Source: Rheinheimera pacifica
GTDB lineage: Bacteria > Pseudomonadota > Gammaproteobacteria > Enterobacterales > Alteromonadaceae
Direction of reading: 5' to 3'
Length of the DNA: 64,000 nucleotides
NCBI RefSeq assembly: GCF_900108485.1
Contig: NZ_FNXF01000010.1
Span: forward strand, 62,001 to 126,000
A program made the translations under genes and the position numbers. Shown here piece by piece: positions 8,934-19,156 of the stretch. Every line of letters starts with the position of its first letter. Position 1 is the stretch's first letter. The notes beneath the pieces were generated by a model that was not told the origin of the DNA, did not search any database, and was given only the letters and a program-made list of their open reading frames with translations.

Positions 8934-9686
8934 TTAAAAACCCAAACTGGATAACAAATCATCGACATCATCCTGACCGCTTACCACGTCATCACGCTCT
9001 GCTGCATCAATAATAGGCCCTTCTGCCTCATGTGCTTTGGGCTTATTTTTTGCAGGTTTAGCTTCAGCAGATACCATCATACTGGATTGACCAAAAGCCG
9101 TTAGCAGGCCAATCAGGCTTTCTTCTACTTCACGTACCAGCTCGATTACCCGGCGTAAAATCTGCCCGGTAAGATCCTGATAATCCTGTGCCATCAACAC
9201 ATCTGTCAGCAAAGCATTTAAGGTGCCTGAATCAGTATTTGCCTGCAGTAAAAAATTATCCAGTGTATGACACAGTTGCTTGAACTCACCCAACTGTAGT
9301 TGCCGCTGCATTAATTTTTGCCACTGCGGCTGAATTTTACCCAGTTGCTGGCTCAGTTGATCTGCAATTGGCAGGCAGGATTCTACTGCGTCCATAGTGC
9401 GGTTAGCGGCTTGCTCTGTCATATCAATAACATGATTCAGCCGTTTTTTGGCATCTGGAATATCTTCTTCTAACAGGTTATTCAGTGAGGGATCTATCTG
9501 GAAATTTTTCAGTGAATCATGCAGTTGCCGGGTAAGTTTACCTACCTCGGCAAATAACTCTGACGAACCTGGTACAGCCAGTTGCTGCACCATTTGATTA
9601 GCTGTTTCGTTTTCGCCCATCTCAAGGAGCTGCACCAGCTCCCGCGCTTGGTCCAGAGAAATTACAGGCGCCGTAATCGCAGACAT
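8934..9686 (-). CDS. cheZ: Chemotaxis phosphatase CheZ
   Basis: 250 residues, mostly helical. The family catalytic segment AQDYQDLTGQ lies at about residues 165-175; its Gln (equivalent to E. coli Gln147) attacks phospho-Asp of CheY. A disordered linker leads to the C-terminal CheY-binding peptide DDVDDLLSSLGF. The ribosome binding site AAGGAGTG lies 6-7 bases before the ATG. CheZ dephosphorylates CheY-P and so ends the signal. It lies between cheY and cheA, the usual order in polar flagellates. Confidence 0.96.
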   Translation of the reverse strand: MSAITAPVISLDQARELVQLLEMGENETANQMVQQLAVPGSSELFAEVGKLTRQLHDSLKNFQIDPSLNNLLEEDIPDAKKRLNHVIDMTEQAANRTMDAVESCLPIADQLSQQLGKIQPQWQKLMQRQLQLGEFKQLCHTLDNFLLQANTDSGTLNALLTDVLMAQDYQDLTGQILRRVIELVREVEESLIGLLTAFGQSSMMVSAEAKPAKNKPKAHEAEGPIIDAAERDDVVSGQDDVDDLLSSLGF

Positions 9687-9711
9687 GGCATCACTCCTTT
9701 GTCAGCTACGG

Positions 9712-10083
9712 TTAGCCGATCCGTTCGAATACTTTAGCTAACTTCTCTTGCAAGGTTGCAGCCGTAAACGGCTTAACGATATAACCATTTACGCCAGCTT
9801 GCGCCGCAGCAATGATCTGCTCCTTTTTCGCTTCAGCAGTAACCATTAGTACCGGTATATGCTTTAACTTGGCATCGGCGCGAATAGCACGCAATAAATC
9901 GATACCCTGCATACCCGGCATGTTCCAGTCAGTCACGACGAAATCAAAATCGCCGTTTTGCAGCATAGGCAAAGCGGTGCTGCCATCGTCAGCCTCTGAC
10001 ACATTGGTAAAGCCAAGGTCACGCAACAGATTTTTTATTATGCGTCTCATGGTTGAAAAATCATCTACCACAAGAATTTTCAT
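9712..10083 (-). CDS. cheY: Chemotaxis response regulator CheY
   Basis: Single receiver domain of 123 residues from the ATG at 10083 (start [15 protein letters not shown]). Asp7/Asp8 form the acidic pocket, Asp52 in [12 protein letters not shown] accepts phosphate, and VTAEA and the Lys in IVKPF complete the active site. An upstream in-frame start at 10146 would add 21 residues unlike any CheY and would overlap fliA, so I reject it. CheY-P binds FliM/FliN to reverse rotation. Confidence 0.97.
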   Translation of the reverse strand: MKILVVDDFSTMRRIIKNLLRDLGFTNVSEADDGSTALPMLQNGDFDFVVTDWNMPGMQGIDLLRAIRADAKLKHIPVLMVTAEAKKEQIIAAAQAGVNGYIVKPFTAATLQEKLAKVFERIG

Positions 10084-10136
10084 GTTTTTATCCAAAATCC
10101 CCTCCGACGAGATATTACTTTTTATCTCAGAATAGC

Positions 10137-10856
10137 TTACAACCAATCCTGCATTCTGGCTTTCAATCTGACCAATGCCTGACTATGAATTTGACTTACC
10201 CGGGACTCGCTGACATTAAGCACTGCCCCAATCTCTTTTAAGTTTAGCTCGTCATTATAATACAGCGAAAGCACTAAAGCTTCCCGCTCTGGCAAATTAC
10301 TGATTGTTTTAACTAAATCTTGGTGGAAGCTTTCATTGGCCTGAGATTCATACAAATGATCTCCTTCTGTATCGCCCGAGGTAACCAGCACATCCTCGGA
10401 AATACCTAAGTCTTCTATACCAATAATACGGCCACTGCTGATATCGCTGAGCATATGATGGTATTCATCCAAAGATATATCAAGTTTTTCAGCAACTTCA
10501 ATATCTTTTATATCACGGCCATGTTGCGATTCAAGTTCAGCTATGGTTTCTGCTATCAGCCGGGCATTGCGGTGCACCGAGCGCGGTGTCCAGTCGCCAC
10601 GGCGCATTTCGTCCAGCATAGCACCACGGATACGAATGCCGGCAAAGGTTTCAAAACTGGCGCCTTTGCTGCCGTCAAAGTTTTTTGCTGCCTCGATCAG
10701 GCCAATCATGCCTGACTGAATAAGGTCATCTACCAGCACACTGGCTGGCAAACGGGCCAGCAAATGGTAGGCAATACGTTTTACCAGCGGCGCATGACGC
10801 TCGACCAATTGTTGCATGTGGTCAACACCACCATAGGCAGCAAGTTTACTATTCAC
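10137..10856 (-). CDS. fliA: Flagellar sigma factor FliA (sigma-28)
   Basis: 239 residues with sigma region 2 ([20 protein letters not shown], then [18 protein letters not shown]), region 3 and region 4 ([23 protein letters not shown]). The GTG start overlaps the flhG stop. FliA drives late genes. Matching sigma-28 boxes are seen upstream of all four flagellins, flaG and flgM in this window. Its anti-sigma factor FlgM starts at 63878. Confidence 0.97.
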   Translation of the reverse strand: MNSKLAAYGGVDHMQQLVERHAPLVKRIAYHLLARLPASVLVDDLIQSGMIGLIEAAKNFDGSKGASFETFAGIRIRGAMLDEMRRGDWTPRSVHRNARLIAETIAELESQHGRDIKDIEVAEKLDISLDEYHHMLSDISSGRIIGIEDLGISEDVLVTSGDTEGDHLYESQANESFHQDLVKTISNLPEREALVLSLYYNDELNLKEIGAVLNVSESRVSQIHSQALVRLKARMQDWL

Positions 10857-11731
10857 ACCAGCCCCCGATCAGTATGTGGATGAACCAACTGCTCCAGGAA
10901 AAACTCCAGATGCCCGGACGCTACAGCAGGCAAAGGCCATTTGCCGGCTTTGAGGGCCAGGCTTTTTATCGCCATACTCGCTGGCGTTTTTGGAAAAATA
11001 TCAATAAAGGCTTTTTGCTTACGGGCAGCTTTGCGTACGTTTTCATCGTAGGGGATTACAGCAACCAGTTCCAGATTAACATCTAAAAAACGATCTGTTA
11101 CCCGTGTCAGTTTGGCGAAAAGCTCCTGGCCTTCTTTTAAACTGCGTACCATATTGGCCACAATTTTAAATTTTTCTACGCCGTGGTCACGGCTGAGGAT
11201 CTTCATCAGCGCATAGGCATCGGTAATAGATGATGGCTCATCACACACTACTACCAGCACATCCTGCGAGGCACGGGAGAAGCTTAACACCATATCGGAA
11301 ATGCCGGCGGCGGTGTCAACCAACAGTACATCTACCGGTGTTTTTAACTCACTGAACGCCCGGATAAGACCTGCATGCTCTGCCGGTGCCAGTTCCGTCA
11401 TATTTTGAGAGCCGGAGGTGGCCGGGATAATTTTAATGCCGAAGGGGCCGTCGATAATGACATCATCCAGCTCAACTTCACCTGACAACACATGTGACAG
11501 GTTTTTTTCTACCCGCAACCCAAGCATGACATCACAGTTGGCTAAACCCAGGTCAGCATCCAGCACCAGCACCTTTTTTCCCAGTTGGGATAATGCCATG
11601 GCGAGGTTTAGCGAAACGTTAGTTTTACCTACGCCGCCTTTGCCACCTGTAATTGATATTACTTTTACCATCTGCTTATTCATTTTTCTCAGGCCACTGG
11701 CTTGATCATCAATATTTTCATGACTATGCAT
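10853..11731 (-). CDS. flhG: Flagellar number regulator FlhG (FleN), MinD-like ATPase
   Basis: 292 residues. A short N-terminal segment (about 1-20) leads into the MinD-type motif ITGGKGGVGKTNVSLNLA. The switch II region reads DVLLVDTAAGISD. The N-terminal segment matches the helix by which FlhG activates the FlhF GTPase. FlhG limits flagellar number, and in Pseudomonas (FleN) and Vibrio it dampens FleQ/FlrA. It overlaps flhF by 8 bases, with an AAGGA site in the flhF end. Confidence 0.95.
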   Translation of the reverse strand: MHSHENIDDQASGLRKMNKQMVKVISITGGKGGVGKTNVSLNLAMALSQLGKKVLVLDADLGLANCDVMLGLRVEKNLSHVLSGEVELDDVIIDGPFGIKIIPATSGSQNMTELAPAEHAGLIRAFSELKTPVDVLLVDTAAGISDMVLSFSRASQDVLVVVCDEPSSITDAYALMKILSRDHGVEKFKIVANMVRSLKEGQELFAKLTRVTDRFLDVNLELVAVIPYDENVRKAARKQKAFIDIFPKTPASMAIKSLALKAGKWPLPAVASGHLEFFLEQLVHPHTDRGLV

Positions 11732-13109
11732 AGGTTCCTTCCGCGCGGTTCATGCCGTCGTTATACCACTGATGAACCGTACTACTTTGCGCGATACGTA
11801 ACGTTTCTGCCTGTTGCACCAGCGTTTGCGCCTGGGCCACAGCTATATCTTCGGGTACCCGCTGACCGTTGGTCAGGTAGCTAACCGGTAACGCATTCTG
11901 AATGGCAACATTTATAACTTCCCCCAAGCTTAAGCATTCGTCAAGTTTGGTGAAAATACAACCAGACAAGGGGATGCGTTTGAAATGCATTACACTTTCT
12001 TGCATAACCCTTGCCTGCGATGTCGCAGACAATACCAGATAACTTTTTATTTTGACACGACTATTGTGTACCAAAGATGCAAGTTTTTCTGCCAGGCGCA
12101 CATCTCGCTGGCTCATTCCGGCAGTATCTATCAGAATAAGTTTGCGTTGTTGTAACTGATTAATTAACAGCGCCAGCTCGTCACTGTCTTTAGCCTGCTT
12201 TACCGGGCAACCAATAATACGACCAAAAGTGGCCAGTTGCTCAAAAGCACCAATGCGATAGCTGTCAGTGGTGATCAGCGCCACCTGATCAGCGCCATGG
12301 CGCTTGGCAAATTCTGCCGCCAGCTTTGCCACTGTAGTGGTTTTGCCCACGCCGGTCGGGCCTACCAGCGCTACTACACCGCCACGGCGTAAAATGTCAT
12401 CGTTGGTTGTACTTAGCTGGCCGGCCAGTAACTCCAGCGCGGCATCCCAGGCATCAGTGGTGTTAAGATCTTCCGGCATAAAGCAGGCTAATTGATCAGC
12501 CACCTGCTCAGATAAACCTAATTGCTGCAAATTCTCAATCACTAATGCCCGCACAGGCTCACGCCGTGCCAGCTCCTGCCACATTAAACCAGAAACCTGA
12601 TGCTGCAATAACTGGCGCATAGACAACATTTCATTGCGCATGGCATCCATTTGTTGCTGTAGCAGTTTAGCTTTTTGATCCTGCTGCTTGGTCAGCTCAG
12701 TAAACTGCACCGTACTGACACCACCGCTAACATTGGCAGCAACGCCGGAACTTTGACGCTCAAACTGCGCGGCAAGCTGTATATCTTTTTTCTGAGCTGC
12801 GACAGCAGTTGGCTGAGTACTTTTTTGCTGTTTAATCATTTGCCGCGCCAGCAGGGCTTTTAACGAGTCTGCCGGAGCTTCTGTTTCGTCGTCATCTGCT
12901 ACGGTAACCTGCAGGCGGGGCTCGGTGCGTTTAGGTGCAGCAGTAGCCACTTTGGCTACAGGGGCTGGTTCATGATCGATAGCAGCAACGATTTCAACGC
13001 CTTCGGCGACTTTTTTGTTTGACAAAATAATGGCGTCAGGCCCAAGGAATTCTTTTACTTCCTGTAATGCTGTGCGCATGTCTTTTGCTACAAAGCGTTT
13101 GATTTTCAT
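11724..13109 (-). CDS. flhF: Flagellar polarity SRP-type GTPase FlhF
   Basis: 461 residues. The N-terminal B domain starts with KIKRFVAKDMRTALQEVKE. A Gln-rich variable middle follows, then an NG GTPase domain with P-loop GPTGVGKTTT at residues 250-259, LILIDTAGM and the guanine-specificity motif FTKLDE. FlhF marks the pole where the flagellum is built and recruits FliF (established in Vibrio and Pseudomonas). It sits 10 bases after flhA and before flhG. Confidence 0.97.
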   Translation of the reverse strand: MKIKRFVAKDMRTALQEVKEFLGPDAIILSNKKVAEGVEIVAAIDHEPAPVAKVATAAPKRTEPRLQVTVADDDETEAPADSLKALLARQMIKQQKSTQPTAVAAQKKDIQLAAQFERQSSGVAANVSGGVSTVQFTELTKQQDQKAKLLQQQMDAMRNEMLSMRQLLQHQVSGLMWQELARREPVRALVIENLQQLGLSEQVADQLACFMPEDLNTTDAWDAALELLAGQLSTTNDDILRRGGVVALVGPTGVGKTTTVAKLAAEFAKRHGADQVALITTDSYRIGAFEQLATFGRIIGCPVKQAKDSDELALLINQLQQRKLILIDTAGMSQRDVRLAEKLASLVHNSRVKIKSYLVLSATSQARVMQESVMHFKRIPLSGCIFTKLDECLSLGEVINVAIQNALPVSYLTNGQRVPEDIAVAQAQTLVQQAETLRIAQSSTVHQWYNDGMNRAEGTYA

Positions 13110-13119
13110 GAGTTAACTC

Positions 13120-15222
13120 CTAGTTTGCCTGGCCTATAACGCTGACAATACGAATTTGTTTATCGTCGGGTATTTCCTGATAAGACAATACCCGCAGCCC
13201 TGGAATGGTGTATTTCACGAATCGTGCCATTACTGAGCGTAAAATTCCTGACGTTAGCAATACTGCGCTGTCACCGCTCAGTTCCTGGTTCTGATGCGCA
13301 TCCTGCAGCGACTGCTGAATACGGTCCGCCAGGCCCGGTTCAATACCGGCACCATCATTACCGGCAGCCTGCATCGACTGATGCAGCATCTGCTCCAGTT
13401 CCGGCGCAAAAGTAATAACCGGGATTTCTTTACGGCTGCCCCCCACTTCCTGCACGATAAGACGACGCAGCGCAATACGACAAGCAGCAGTAAGCACATC
13501 GACATCCTGGCTTTTAGCGCCATATTCCACCAGGGTTTGCACTATGGTGCGCATATCGCGGATAGGTACGCCTTCCTGCAGCAGGTTTTGCAGCACTTTC
13601 ACCACTGTGGTCAGCGCCAGTGTATCTGGTACCAGCCCCTCTACCAGTTTAGGCGAGTGCTTGGCCAGCATGTCCAACAGATTTTGTACTTCTTCATGGC
13701 CCAGCAAACTGGCAGCATGGTTGGTTAAAATCTGGCTTAAGTGGGTAGCCACTACCGTTGCGGCATCTACCACGGTATAACCCAGAGTTTGCGCATGCTC
13801 GCGCTGATCTTTGGTTATCCACACGGCATCTAAGCCAAAAGCCGGATCTTTAGTGGCGATACCTTTAACAGTGCCAAACACCTGGCCGGGGTTAATCGCC
13901 AGCTCATTATCATGCCGCAGTTCGCCTTCACCACTGGTAACGCCCATTAAGGTCATACGGTAGCTGTTGGGTTCTAAATCCAGATTGTCACGGATATGCA
14001 CGGCCGGAATAAGAAAACCCAGCTCTTGTGATAATTTCTTACGCACACCTTTAATGCGGCTTAACAGTTCACCGCCCTGGGCTTTATCCACCAGCGGAAT
14101 TAAGCGGTAGCCCACTTCCAGACCAATGGTATCAACGCCCTGTACATCGTCCCAGCCAATTTCTTTAACCACATTAGACTCAACCGGCGCAAGCTCTTGC
14201 GTATTGCGGCTAACCAGTTCAGAACTTTGTTTTTGCTGGCGTTTATGCATAAGGTAGGTAACGCCGCCCAGCACAGCCGCCATAGACAAAAATGCAAAGT
14301 GCGGCATGCCCGGCACAATACCAATAATTGCCAGCACGGAGGTAGCCACAGTCAGCACCTGAGTAGTACCCAGTTGCGCCACCATCTGTGTACCCATTTG
14401 TTCAGATTTATTCTGCCGGGTTACCACTATTGCTGTGCCGATAGACAATAACAGTGCGGGGATTTGTGCTACCAGACCATCACCGATAGTTAGCAGGGTA
14501 TAAATTTCCAGTGCATTACCGAAGGTTAAACTGTGCTGCACCATGCCGATAAACAAGCCACCGACAATACTCACTACCATAATCACAATACCGGCAATGG
14601 CATCGCCTTTAACAAACTTACTGGCACCGTCCATTGAACCGTAAAAGTTTGCTTCACTGGTCACATCATCGCGCCGTGCCCGGGCTTCTTCCTGAGTAAT
14701 AAGGCCTGAGTTCAGATCGGCATCGATGGCCATTTGCTTACCCGGCATCGCATCAAGGGTAAAACGGGCAGATACTTCAGCAATACGCCCGGCACCTTTG
14801 GTAATTACAATAAAGTTAATAATTACCAGGATAATAAATACCACCAGACCTACGGCAAAGTTACCGCCGATAACCACCGAGCCAAAGGCTTCAATAACTT
14901 TACCGGCAGCCGCCTCGCCCTGATGCCCTTCCATCAGGATCACCCGCGTACTGGCAACGTTAAGCGCCAGACGCAAAATGGTGGCAATAAGCAACACACT
15001 GGGAAAAACGGCAAAATCGAGCGGGCGCAGGCTGTAAATGGTAACCAGCAGCACCACTAATGCCAGCGCGATATTAAAGATAAACAGCATATCTAACAGC
15101 CATGGCGGCAGCGGCAGCACGATCATCGCCAGAGCGGCAAGAATAAGCAGCGGTGTAGCTATACCTTTGGCATAGGCTAAATGGGTGCGGTCGAATTTAT
15201 TAAAAACACTGGCTAACTGCAT
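13120..15222 (-). CDS. flhA: Flagellar export gate protein FlhA
   Basis: 700 residues. About eight N-terminal membrane segments (1-310) enclose the conserved FHIPEP loop region (AEVSARFTLDAMPGKQMAIDADLNSG). A large cytoplasmic ring domain follows (about 350-690). FlhA forms the nonameric gate that receives substrates from FliI/FliJ and chaperones such as FliS and FliT. It is the first gene of the flhAFG-fliA-che operon behind the sigma-54 promoter at 15261-15276. Confidence 0.98.
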   Translation of the reverse strand: MQLASVFNKFDRTHLAYAKGIATPLLILAALAMIVLPLPPWLLDMLFIFNIALALVVLLVTIYSLRPLDFAVFPSVLLIATILRLALNVASTRVILMEGHQGEAAAGKVIEAFGSVVIGGNFAVGLVVFIILVIINFIVITKGAGRIAEVSARFTLDAMPGKQMAIDADLNSGLITQEEARARRDDVTSEANFYGSMDGASKFVKGDAIAGIVIMVVSIVGGLFIGMVQHSLTFGNALEIYTLLTIGDGLVAQIPALLLSIGTAIVVTRQNKSEQMGTQMVAQLGTTQVLTVATSVLAIIGIVPGMPHFAFLSMAAVLGGVTYLMHKRQQKQSSELVSRNTQELAPVESNVVKEIGWDDVQGVDTIGLEVGYRLIPLVDKAQGGELLSRIKGVRKKLSQELGFLIPAVHIRDNLDLEPNSYRMTLMGVTSGEGELRHDNELAINPGQVFGTVKGIATKDPAFGLDAVWITKDQREHAQTLGYTVVDAATVVATHLSQILTNHAASLLGHEEVQNLLDMLAKHSPKLVEGLVPDTLALTTVVKVLQNLLQEGVPIRDMRTIVQTLVEYGAKSQDVDVLTAACRIALRRLIVQEVGGSRKEIPVITFAPELEQMLHQSMQAAGNDGAGIEPGLADRIQQSLQDAHQNQELSGDSAVLLTSGILRSVMARFVKYTIPGLRVLSYQEIPDDKQIRIVSVIGQAN

Positions 15223-15260
15223 GACAACCCTGACAGTAAATTGGCGCTATGCAGCTGTTC

Positions 15261-15276
15261 AGCAAGAAGCGTTCCA
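15261..15276 (-). promoter_or_regulatory. Sigma-54 promoter of the flhA operon
   Basis: The minus strand reads TGGAACGCTTCTTGCT. The GG and GC doublets of the -24/-12 elements are exactly 10 bases apart. It lies 39 bases before the flhA ATG, in the 82-base flhA-flhB gap. It is consistent with FlrA/FlrC-dependent control. Confidence 0.8.
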
Positions 15277-15304
15277 ATACTGGCCAGGGTAGTCTTAGTT
15301 TAAA

Positions 15305-16432
15305 TTAATGACGGAAATCTTCCGGTATCGGCAGCTCTTTTGCCAGCGTTCTTGGCCGGCTGCCTTTGCCTTTTTTATACATTTTCAGCTGATGTACATA
15401 GGCCAGAACCTGCGCTACAGCCGCAAAAAGTTGCTCGGGGATCGGATGGTCAAGCTTGGTGGTGTAAAAAATAGACCGTGCCAGCGACGGGGATTCAATA
15501 ACCGGCACCTTATGTTCATTACCTATTTTACGGATATGCATGGCGACTTCATCCACGCCTTTAGCCACTACGATCGGGGCGCGGAATTTACCCTGTTCAT
15601 ATTTTAATGCCACCGCATAGTGTGTCGGGTTGGTCACAATAACATCGGCTTTTGGCACTTCCTGCATCATGCGTTTCATCGACATTTGCATTTGGGTGCG
15701 GCGAATACGGGCTTTAATTTGCGGATCGCCTTCGCTGTTTTTATACTCGTCTTTAATTTCTTGCAGTGACATTTTCAGTTGTTTTATATGATTCCATTTC
15801 TGGTATGGCGCATCAACTACGGCAATTACCGATACGCTGGCGCATAAGCCCAAAAACAACCAGGCTAAAAAGTGTAACGCCGATTCGATATTATTTGGCT
15901 CACTCATTAAAGACAGCGCCATAATGTCGAAAAAAAACACCTTAAGCAGCAGATAGGCAATACCGATTACCACTATCACTTTGAGGATGCTTTTAAGCAG
16001 CTCAACCAGCGCCTGTAGGCCAAACATCCGCTTAAAGCCTTTTAATGGGCTCATTTTACTGGCTTTGGGGCCAGCAGCTTCCCAACTGAAGTTAAAACCA
16101 CCTAGTAAGGTGTTACCAATAAAGGCCGCAATCAGAATAATAATAAAAATACCGGCCATAGGGGGTATCAGCTTTTCGCCCACTGCCCCCCAGGCGGTAA
16201 ACATGGAGTTGGTTTCAAAAATATCTTTTGCGTCCAGTTGTAACATACGCTGGCCAATGTCCAGCACGCCACTGGCCAGCATTTTGCCAAATACCAGCAA
16301 AGAGGCTGCACTGCCAATTAACACAAAAGCGGTGCCTAGATCCTTGGAGCGGGCAACCTGGCCCTTTTTTGCTGCGTCTTCCAGCTTCTTGGGTGTGGGC
16401 TGTTCGGTCTTTTCGGTGCTTTCATCTGCCAT
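15305..16432 (-). CDS. flhB: Flagellar export switch protein FlhB
   Basis: 375 residues. Four membrane segments lie in 30-210, with the typical start ADESTEKTEQPTPKKLEDA. The cytoplasmic domain has the autocleavage site NPTH at residues 268-271. Cleavage between Asn and Pro enables the switch from rod/hook to filament substrates, signalled by FliK. It is the last gene of the fliK-flhB operon, 15 bases after fliR. A C-terminal paralogue without NPTH (FhlB) is encoded at 1011-1325. Confidence 0.97.
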   Translation of the reverse strand: MADESTEKTEQPTPKKLEDAAKKGQVARSKDLGTAFVLIGSAASLLVFGKMLASGVLDIGQRMLQLDAKDIFETNSMFTAWGAVGEKLIPPMAGIFIIILIAAFIGNTLLGGFNFSWEAAGPKASKMSPLKGFKRMFGLQALVELLKSILKVIVVIGIAYLLLKVFFFDIMALSLMSEPNNIESALHFLAWLFLGLCASVSVIAVVDAPYQKWNHIKQLKMSLQEIKDEYKNSEGDPQIKARIRRTQMQMSMKRMMQEVPKADVIVTNPTHYAVALKYEQGKFRAPIVVAKGVDEVAMHIRKIGNEHKVPVIESPSLARSIFYTTKLDHPIPEQLFAAVAQVLAYVHQLKMYKKGKGSRPRTLAKELPIPEDFRH

Positions 16433-16447
16433 TGCAGTGCCCTCCGC

Positions 16448-17221
16448 CTAACAGCCAATCAGCCGGCAGCTGTAATCTATCGCGTGCTGCCACTGTTTGT
16501 CATAATGAAATAAGAAAGTGTCCAGCGTTAACCACAGAATGATTAAGCCTGACAACATCGTGATTGGAAAACCAATAGAGAAAATATTCAGCTGCGGTGC
16601 GGCGCGCGTCATAATGCCAAACGACAGGTTAACCACCAGCATAGAGACAATTGGCGCCAGCGCTATTGCCAGTGCGGTGGCAAACATCCAGCCGGCGAAT
16701 TCGATCACAGTCCAGTAACTGGTAACCTCCCACCATTGGCCGTTAATGGGCAGCGTGTCAAAGCTGAATACCAGCATTTGGATCATGATTAAGTGGCCAT
16801 CAAAGATCCAAAACAGCAAAGTTGCCAGGATCAGATAAAACTGGCCGATAGCCGCCACGTTAACGCCACTGGCCGGATCGACCATTGACGCAAAGCCCAG
16901 GCCGGTTTGCATTGCCAGCAATTGCCCGGCAATAACAAAGGTCGTAATAAACATTAATGAAATAAAACCCAGAGCGAAGCCAATCAGCAGTTGCAGCATC
17001 ACTTCCAGGATCATCTGGCCGGACATTAAGTCCGGGTTAGCTACCGGCGGCAAAGTGGGCATAATGATCAGCGTGATCATCAGCACCAGACCGGTTTTTA
17101 TCCGCATCGGTACGTTACGCACCCCAATACCGGCCATAATCAGGAACATACCGGTAACACGACACATTGGCAGCAGGTAATCTGCCAGAGTCTGCATCAG
17201 TACGTTCAGCGGAAATTCCAT
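16448..17221 (-). CDS. fliR: Flagellar export gate protein FliR
   Basis: 257 residues, almost entirely membrane segments, with the FliR pattern YLLPMCRVTGMFLIMAGIGV near the start and PAAGVN-like loop (VDPASGVNVAAIGQF) in the middle. It forms the export core with five FliP and four FliQ. It is 6 bases after fliQ in the fliOPQR-flhB order. Confidence 0.96.
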   Translation of the reverse strand: MEFPLNVLMQTLADYLLPMCRVTGMFLIMAGIGVRNVPMRIKTGLVLMITLIIMPTLPPVANPDLMSGQMILEVMLQLLIGFALGFISLMFITTFVIAGQLLAMQTGLGFASMVDPASGVNVAAIGQFYLILATLLFWIFDGHLIMIQMLVFSFDTLPINGQWWEVTSYWTVIEFAGWMFATALAIALAPIVSMLVVNLSFGIMTRAAPQLNIFSIGFPITMLSGLIILWLTLDTFLFHYDKQWQHAIDYSCRLIGC

Positions 17222-17227
17222 CGTGCT

Positions 17228-17497
17228 TTAGCCTACTACCGTTGGAATACTTAAAATCAGCTCGTTGGTGTATTCCATAATAACGCGGGTAAACCAGTGG
17301 CCACCAAAAATCAGCGCCAGCAACGTAACAATCAGGCGTGGTAAAAAGCTTAATGTTTGTTCGTTAATTGAGGTGGCTGCCTGAAAAATGGCTACCAGCA
17401 AACCGACAAACAACGATGGCAGAATAATGGCGCTTACCAGCAAGATTACCAGAAACAGCGCATCACGCAGCACATCGACAAAAACCTCCGGGCTCAT
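17228..17497 (-). CDS. fliQ: Flagellar export gate protein FliQ
   Basis: 89 residues with two membrane helices (about 15-38 and 52-75) and the family motif [17 protein letters not shown] between them. It is the normal length for FliQ. It overlaps the end of fliP by 4 bases (ATGA type), indicating translational coupling. Confidence 0.97.
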   Translation of the reverse strand: MSPEVFVDVLRDALFLVILLVSAIILPSLFVGLLVAIFQAATSINEQTLSFLPRLIVTLLALIFGGHWFTRVIMEYTNELILSIPTVVG

Positions 17498-18240
17498 GTG
17501 CCCACCCCATAGCTGGTGGCGAGCGTCCCCATAACTAAAATCCAGCCATCAACCAGTACAAACATCATCAGCTTAAAAGGTAACGAGATAATCATCGGCG
17601 ATAACATCATCATACCCATTGCCATCAGTACACTGGCTACTACCAGATCGATAATCAGAAACGGGATAAACAGCATAAAGCCAATCTGAAAGGCGGTTTT
17701 AAGTTCGCTGGTGATAAAGGCCGGGATCACTACCGTAATCGGGTAGTCCTGCGGAGATGCGGCCACTTCAAGCCCGGCAATCTGGGCAAAGGTGTCCAAA
17801 TCTTTGGTGCGGGTCTGGTGCAGCATAAAACCTTTTATCGGTATCAGCGCGGCGTCCAGTGCCTGCACCGGCGTAATCTCTTCGCTCAGGTAGGGCTGAA
17901 TGGCCGTGTCGTTAATATTTTTAAACACCGGCGCCATAATAAAAAAGGTCAGAAACAGCGTAATGCCAATTAATACCTGGTTAGACGGTGTTTGCTGCAA
18001 ACCAATGGCCTGGCGCAATATGGCCAGCACCACAATAATGCGGGTAAAGCAGGTCATCATGATAACGATAGCAGGAATAAAACTGAGCGCTGTCATCAGC
18101 GCCAGTACCTGCAGCGTTACACTGTATTGTTGGGAGCCATCGGCTCCGGTAGTTACCGTAACAGCCGACAAGGCACCATTATCAGCCAGAACATCGGGGC
18201 TTAGCAGTATTACCAGCACCACGAACAACAGTCGCAACAT
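17494..18240 (-). CDS. fliP: Flagellar export gate protein FliP
   Basis: 248 residues. A cleavable signal-like N-terminus ([18 protein letters not shown]) precedes four membrane segments. The family signatures are [38 protein letters not shown] and the C-terminal [17 protein letters not shown]. FliP is the pentameric core of the export channel. It lies 8 bases after fliO. Confidence 0.97.
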   Translation of the reverse strand: MLRLLFVVLVILLSPDVLADNGALSAVTVTTGADGSQQYSVTLQVLALMTALSFIPAIVIMMTCFTRIIVVLAILRQAIGLQQTPSNQVLIGITLFLTFFIMAPVFKNINDTAIQPYLSEEITPVQALDAALIPIKGFMLHQTRTKDLDTFAQIAGLEVAASPQDYPITVVIPAFITSELKTAFQIGFMLFIPFLIIDLVVASVLMAMGMMMLSPMIISLPFKLMMFVLVDGWILVMGTLATSYGVGT

Positions 18241-18248
18241 AGCTCACA

Positions 18249-18764
18249 CTATTTTTTCAGGAACGATTGCAACTGTGTATGAAAGTCTGATGCCAACTTT
18301 TCTTCAGGTAGGGGATTTTCCAGTTCAAACAATAAATTTATGCTGTGTGCGGTGACACCTAAAACGCGTTGTTTTCCTTGCATTTCAACAACTAACAAGC
18401 GCTCTTTCGGGCCAAGCGGCATAGTAGAAATAATTTTTATATGCCGGCTACCAGGCAAGCGCAGCGTCAATTTTTTGAATGCCCAGCCCAGCGTAAGCAC
18501 TATTGCTACCACAATCGCCAGCGACAACGCCATTTTCCCCAGGCCAAGGCCTGCTGATGGGCGCTCGGCTGGCGCTTCTGTTTTTAGCGGCACAGCGGGT
18601 ACTGGTTCAGGCTGCACTGGCGGAAGCTCTGGTTCGCTTTGTGCTACAGCCTCCGTTTTGGTTGCATCCTGAGTTTGTCCTGCCTCAGCGGTAGTGCTTT
18701 GGGCCAGCGCCGTCAGCGACAATAAGCTGCAACATAGCAAAGTAACAAGCAATAATCGCATCAA
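18249..18764 (-). CDS. fliO: Flagellar biosynthesis protein FliO
   Basis: 171 residues. A signal-like start is followed by a Pro/Glu-rich periplasmic stretch (about 25-70), one membrane segment (about 75-97) and a cytoplasmic FliO domain with RHIKIISTMPLGPKERLLVVEMQ. FliO helps assemble the FliP ring. Its start overlaps the fliN stop by 4 bases. Confidence 0.93.
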   Translation of the reverse strand: MMRLLLVTLLCCSLLSLTALAQSTTAEAGQTQDATKTEAVAQSEPELPPVQPEPVPAVPLKTEAPAERPSAGLGLGKMALSLAIVVAIVLTLGWAFKKLTLRLPGSRHIKIISTMPLGPKERLLVVEMQGKQRVLGVTAHSINLLFELENPLPEEKLASDFHTQLQSFLKK

Positions 18765-19150
18765 CGTAACTTCTTAATCCGCTCAATCTGGCTGATAACG
18801 TCAGTCAGGCGAATACCAAACTTGTCGTTTACCACAACCACCTCACCGTGTGCTATCAGAGTGCCGTTAACCAACACATCCAGTGGCTCACCGGCTACCC
18901 GCTCCAGCTCAACCACCGAGCCCTGATTAAGCTGCAATAAATTACGGATACTTATTTTAGCCCGCCCCACTTCCATAGAAATGGTAACCGGAATATCTAA
19001 AATAGTGTCCAGCTTACGTTTTTCGTCTACCGTGATATCGGCTTTTTCGTCACGCAGCTCTTCCAGCTCAACAGCCTCTGCACCATCAGTGCCTTCAGCT
19101 TCGGCCATGGCAGCGGCCCATTCGTCCATGGTGTCTTTATCATCAGCCAT
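18761..19150 (-). CDS. fliN: Flagellar motor switch protein FliN
   Basis: 129 residues. An acidic N-terminal extension (to about residue 45) is followed by the SpoA/surface-presentation domain, with LDIPVTISMEVGRAKISIRNL and GEVVVVNDKFGIRLTDV. FliN forms the base of the C ring with FliM and docks FliH. It is 6 bases after fliM. Confidence 0.97.
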   Translation of the reverse strand: MADDKDTMDEWAAAMAEAEGTDGAEAVELEELRDEKADITVDEKRKLDTILDIPVTISMEVGRAKISIRNLLQLNQGSVVELERVAGEPLDVLVNGTLIAHGEVVVVNDKFGIRLTDVISQIERIKKLR

Positions 19151-19156
19151 TTTTTG

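Noticed and set aside
10084-10146. Upstream extension of CheY to an in-frame start at 10146.
   Set aside because: The added 21 residues match no CheY and would overlap fliA; the ATG at 10083 gives the normal protein length.
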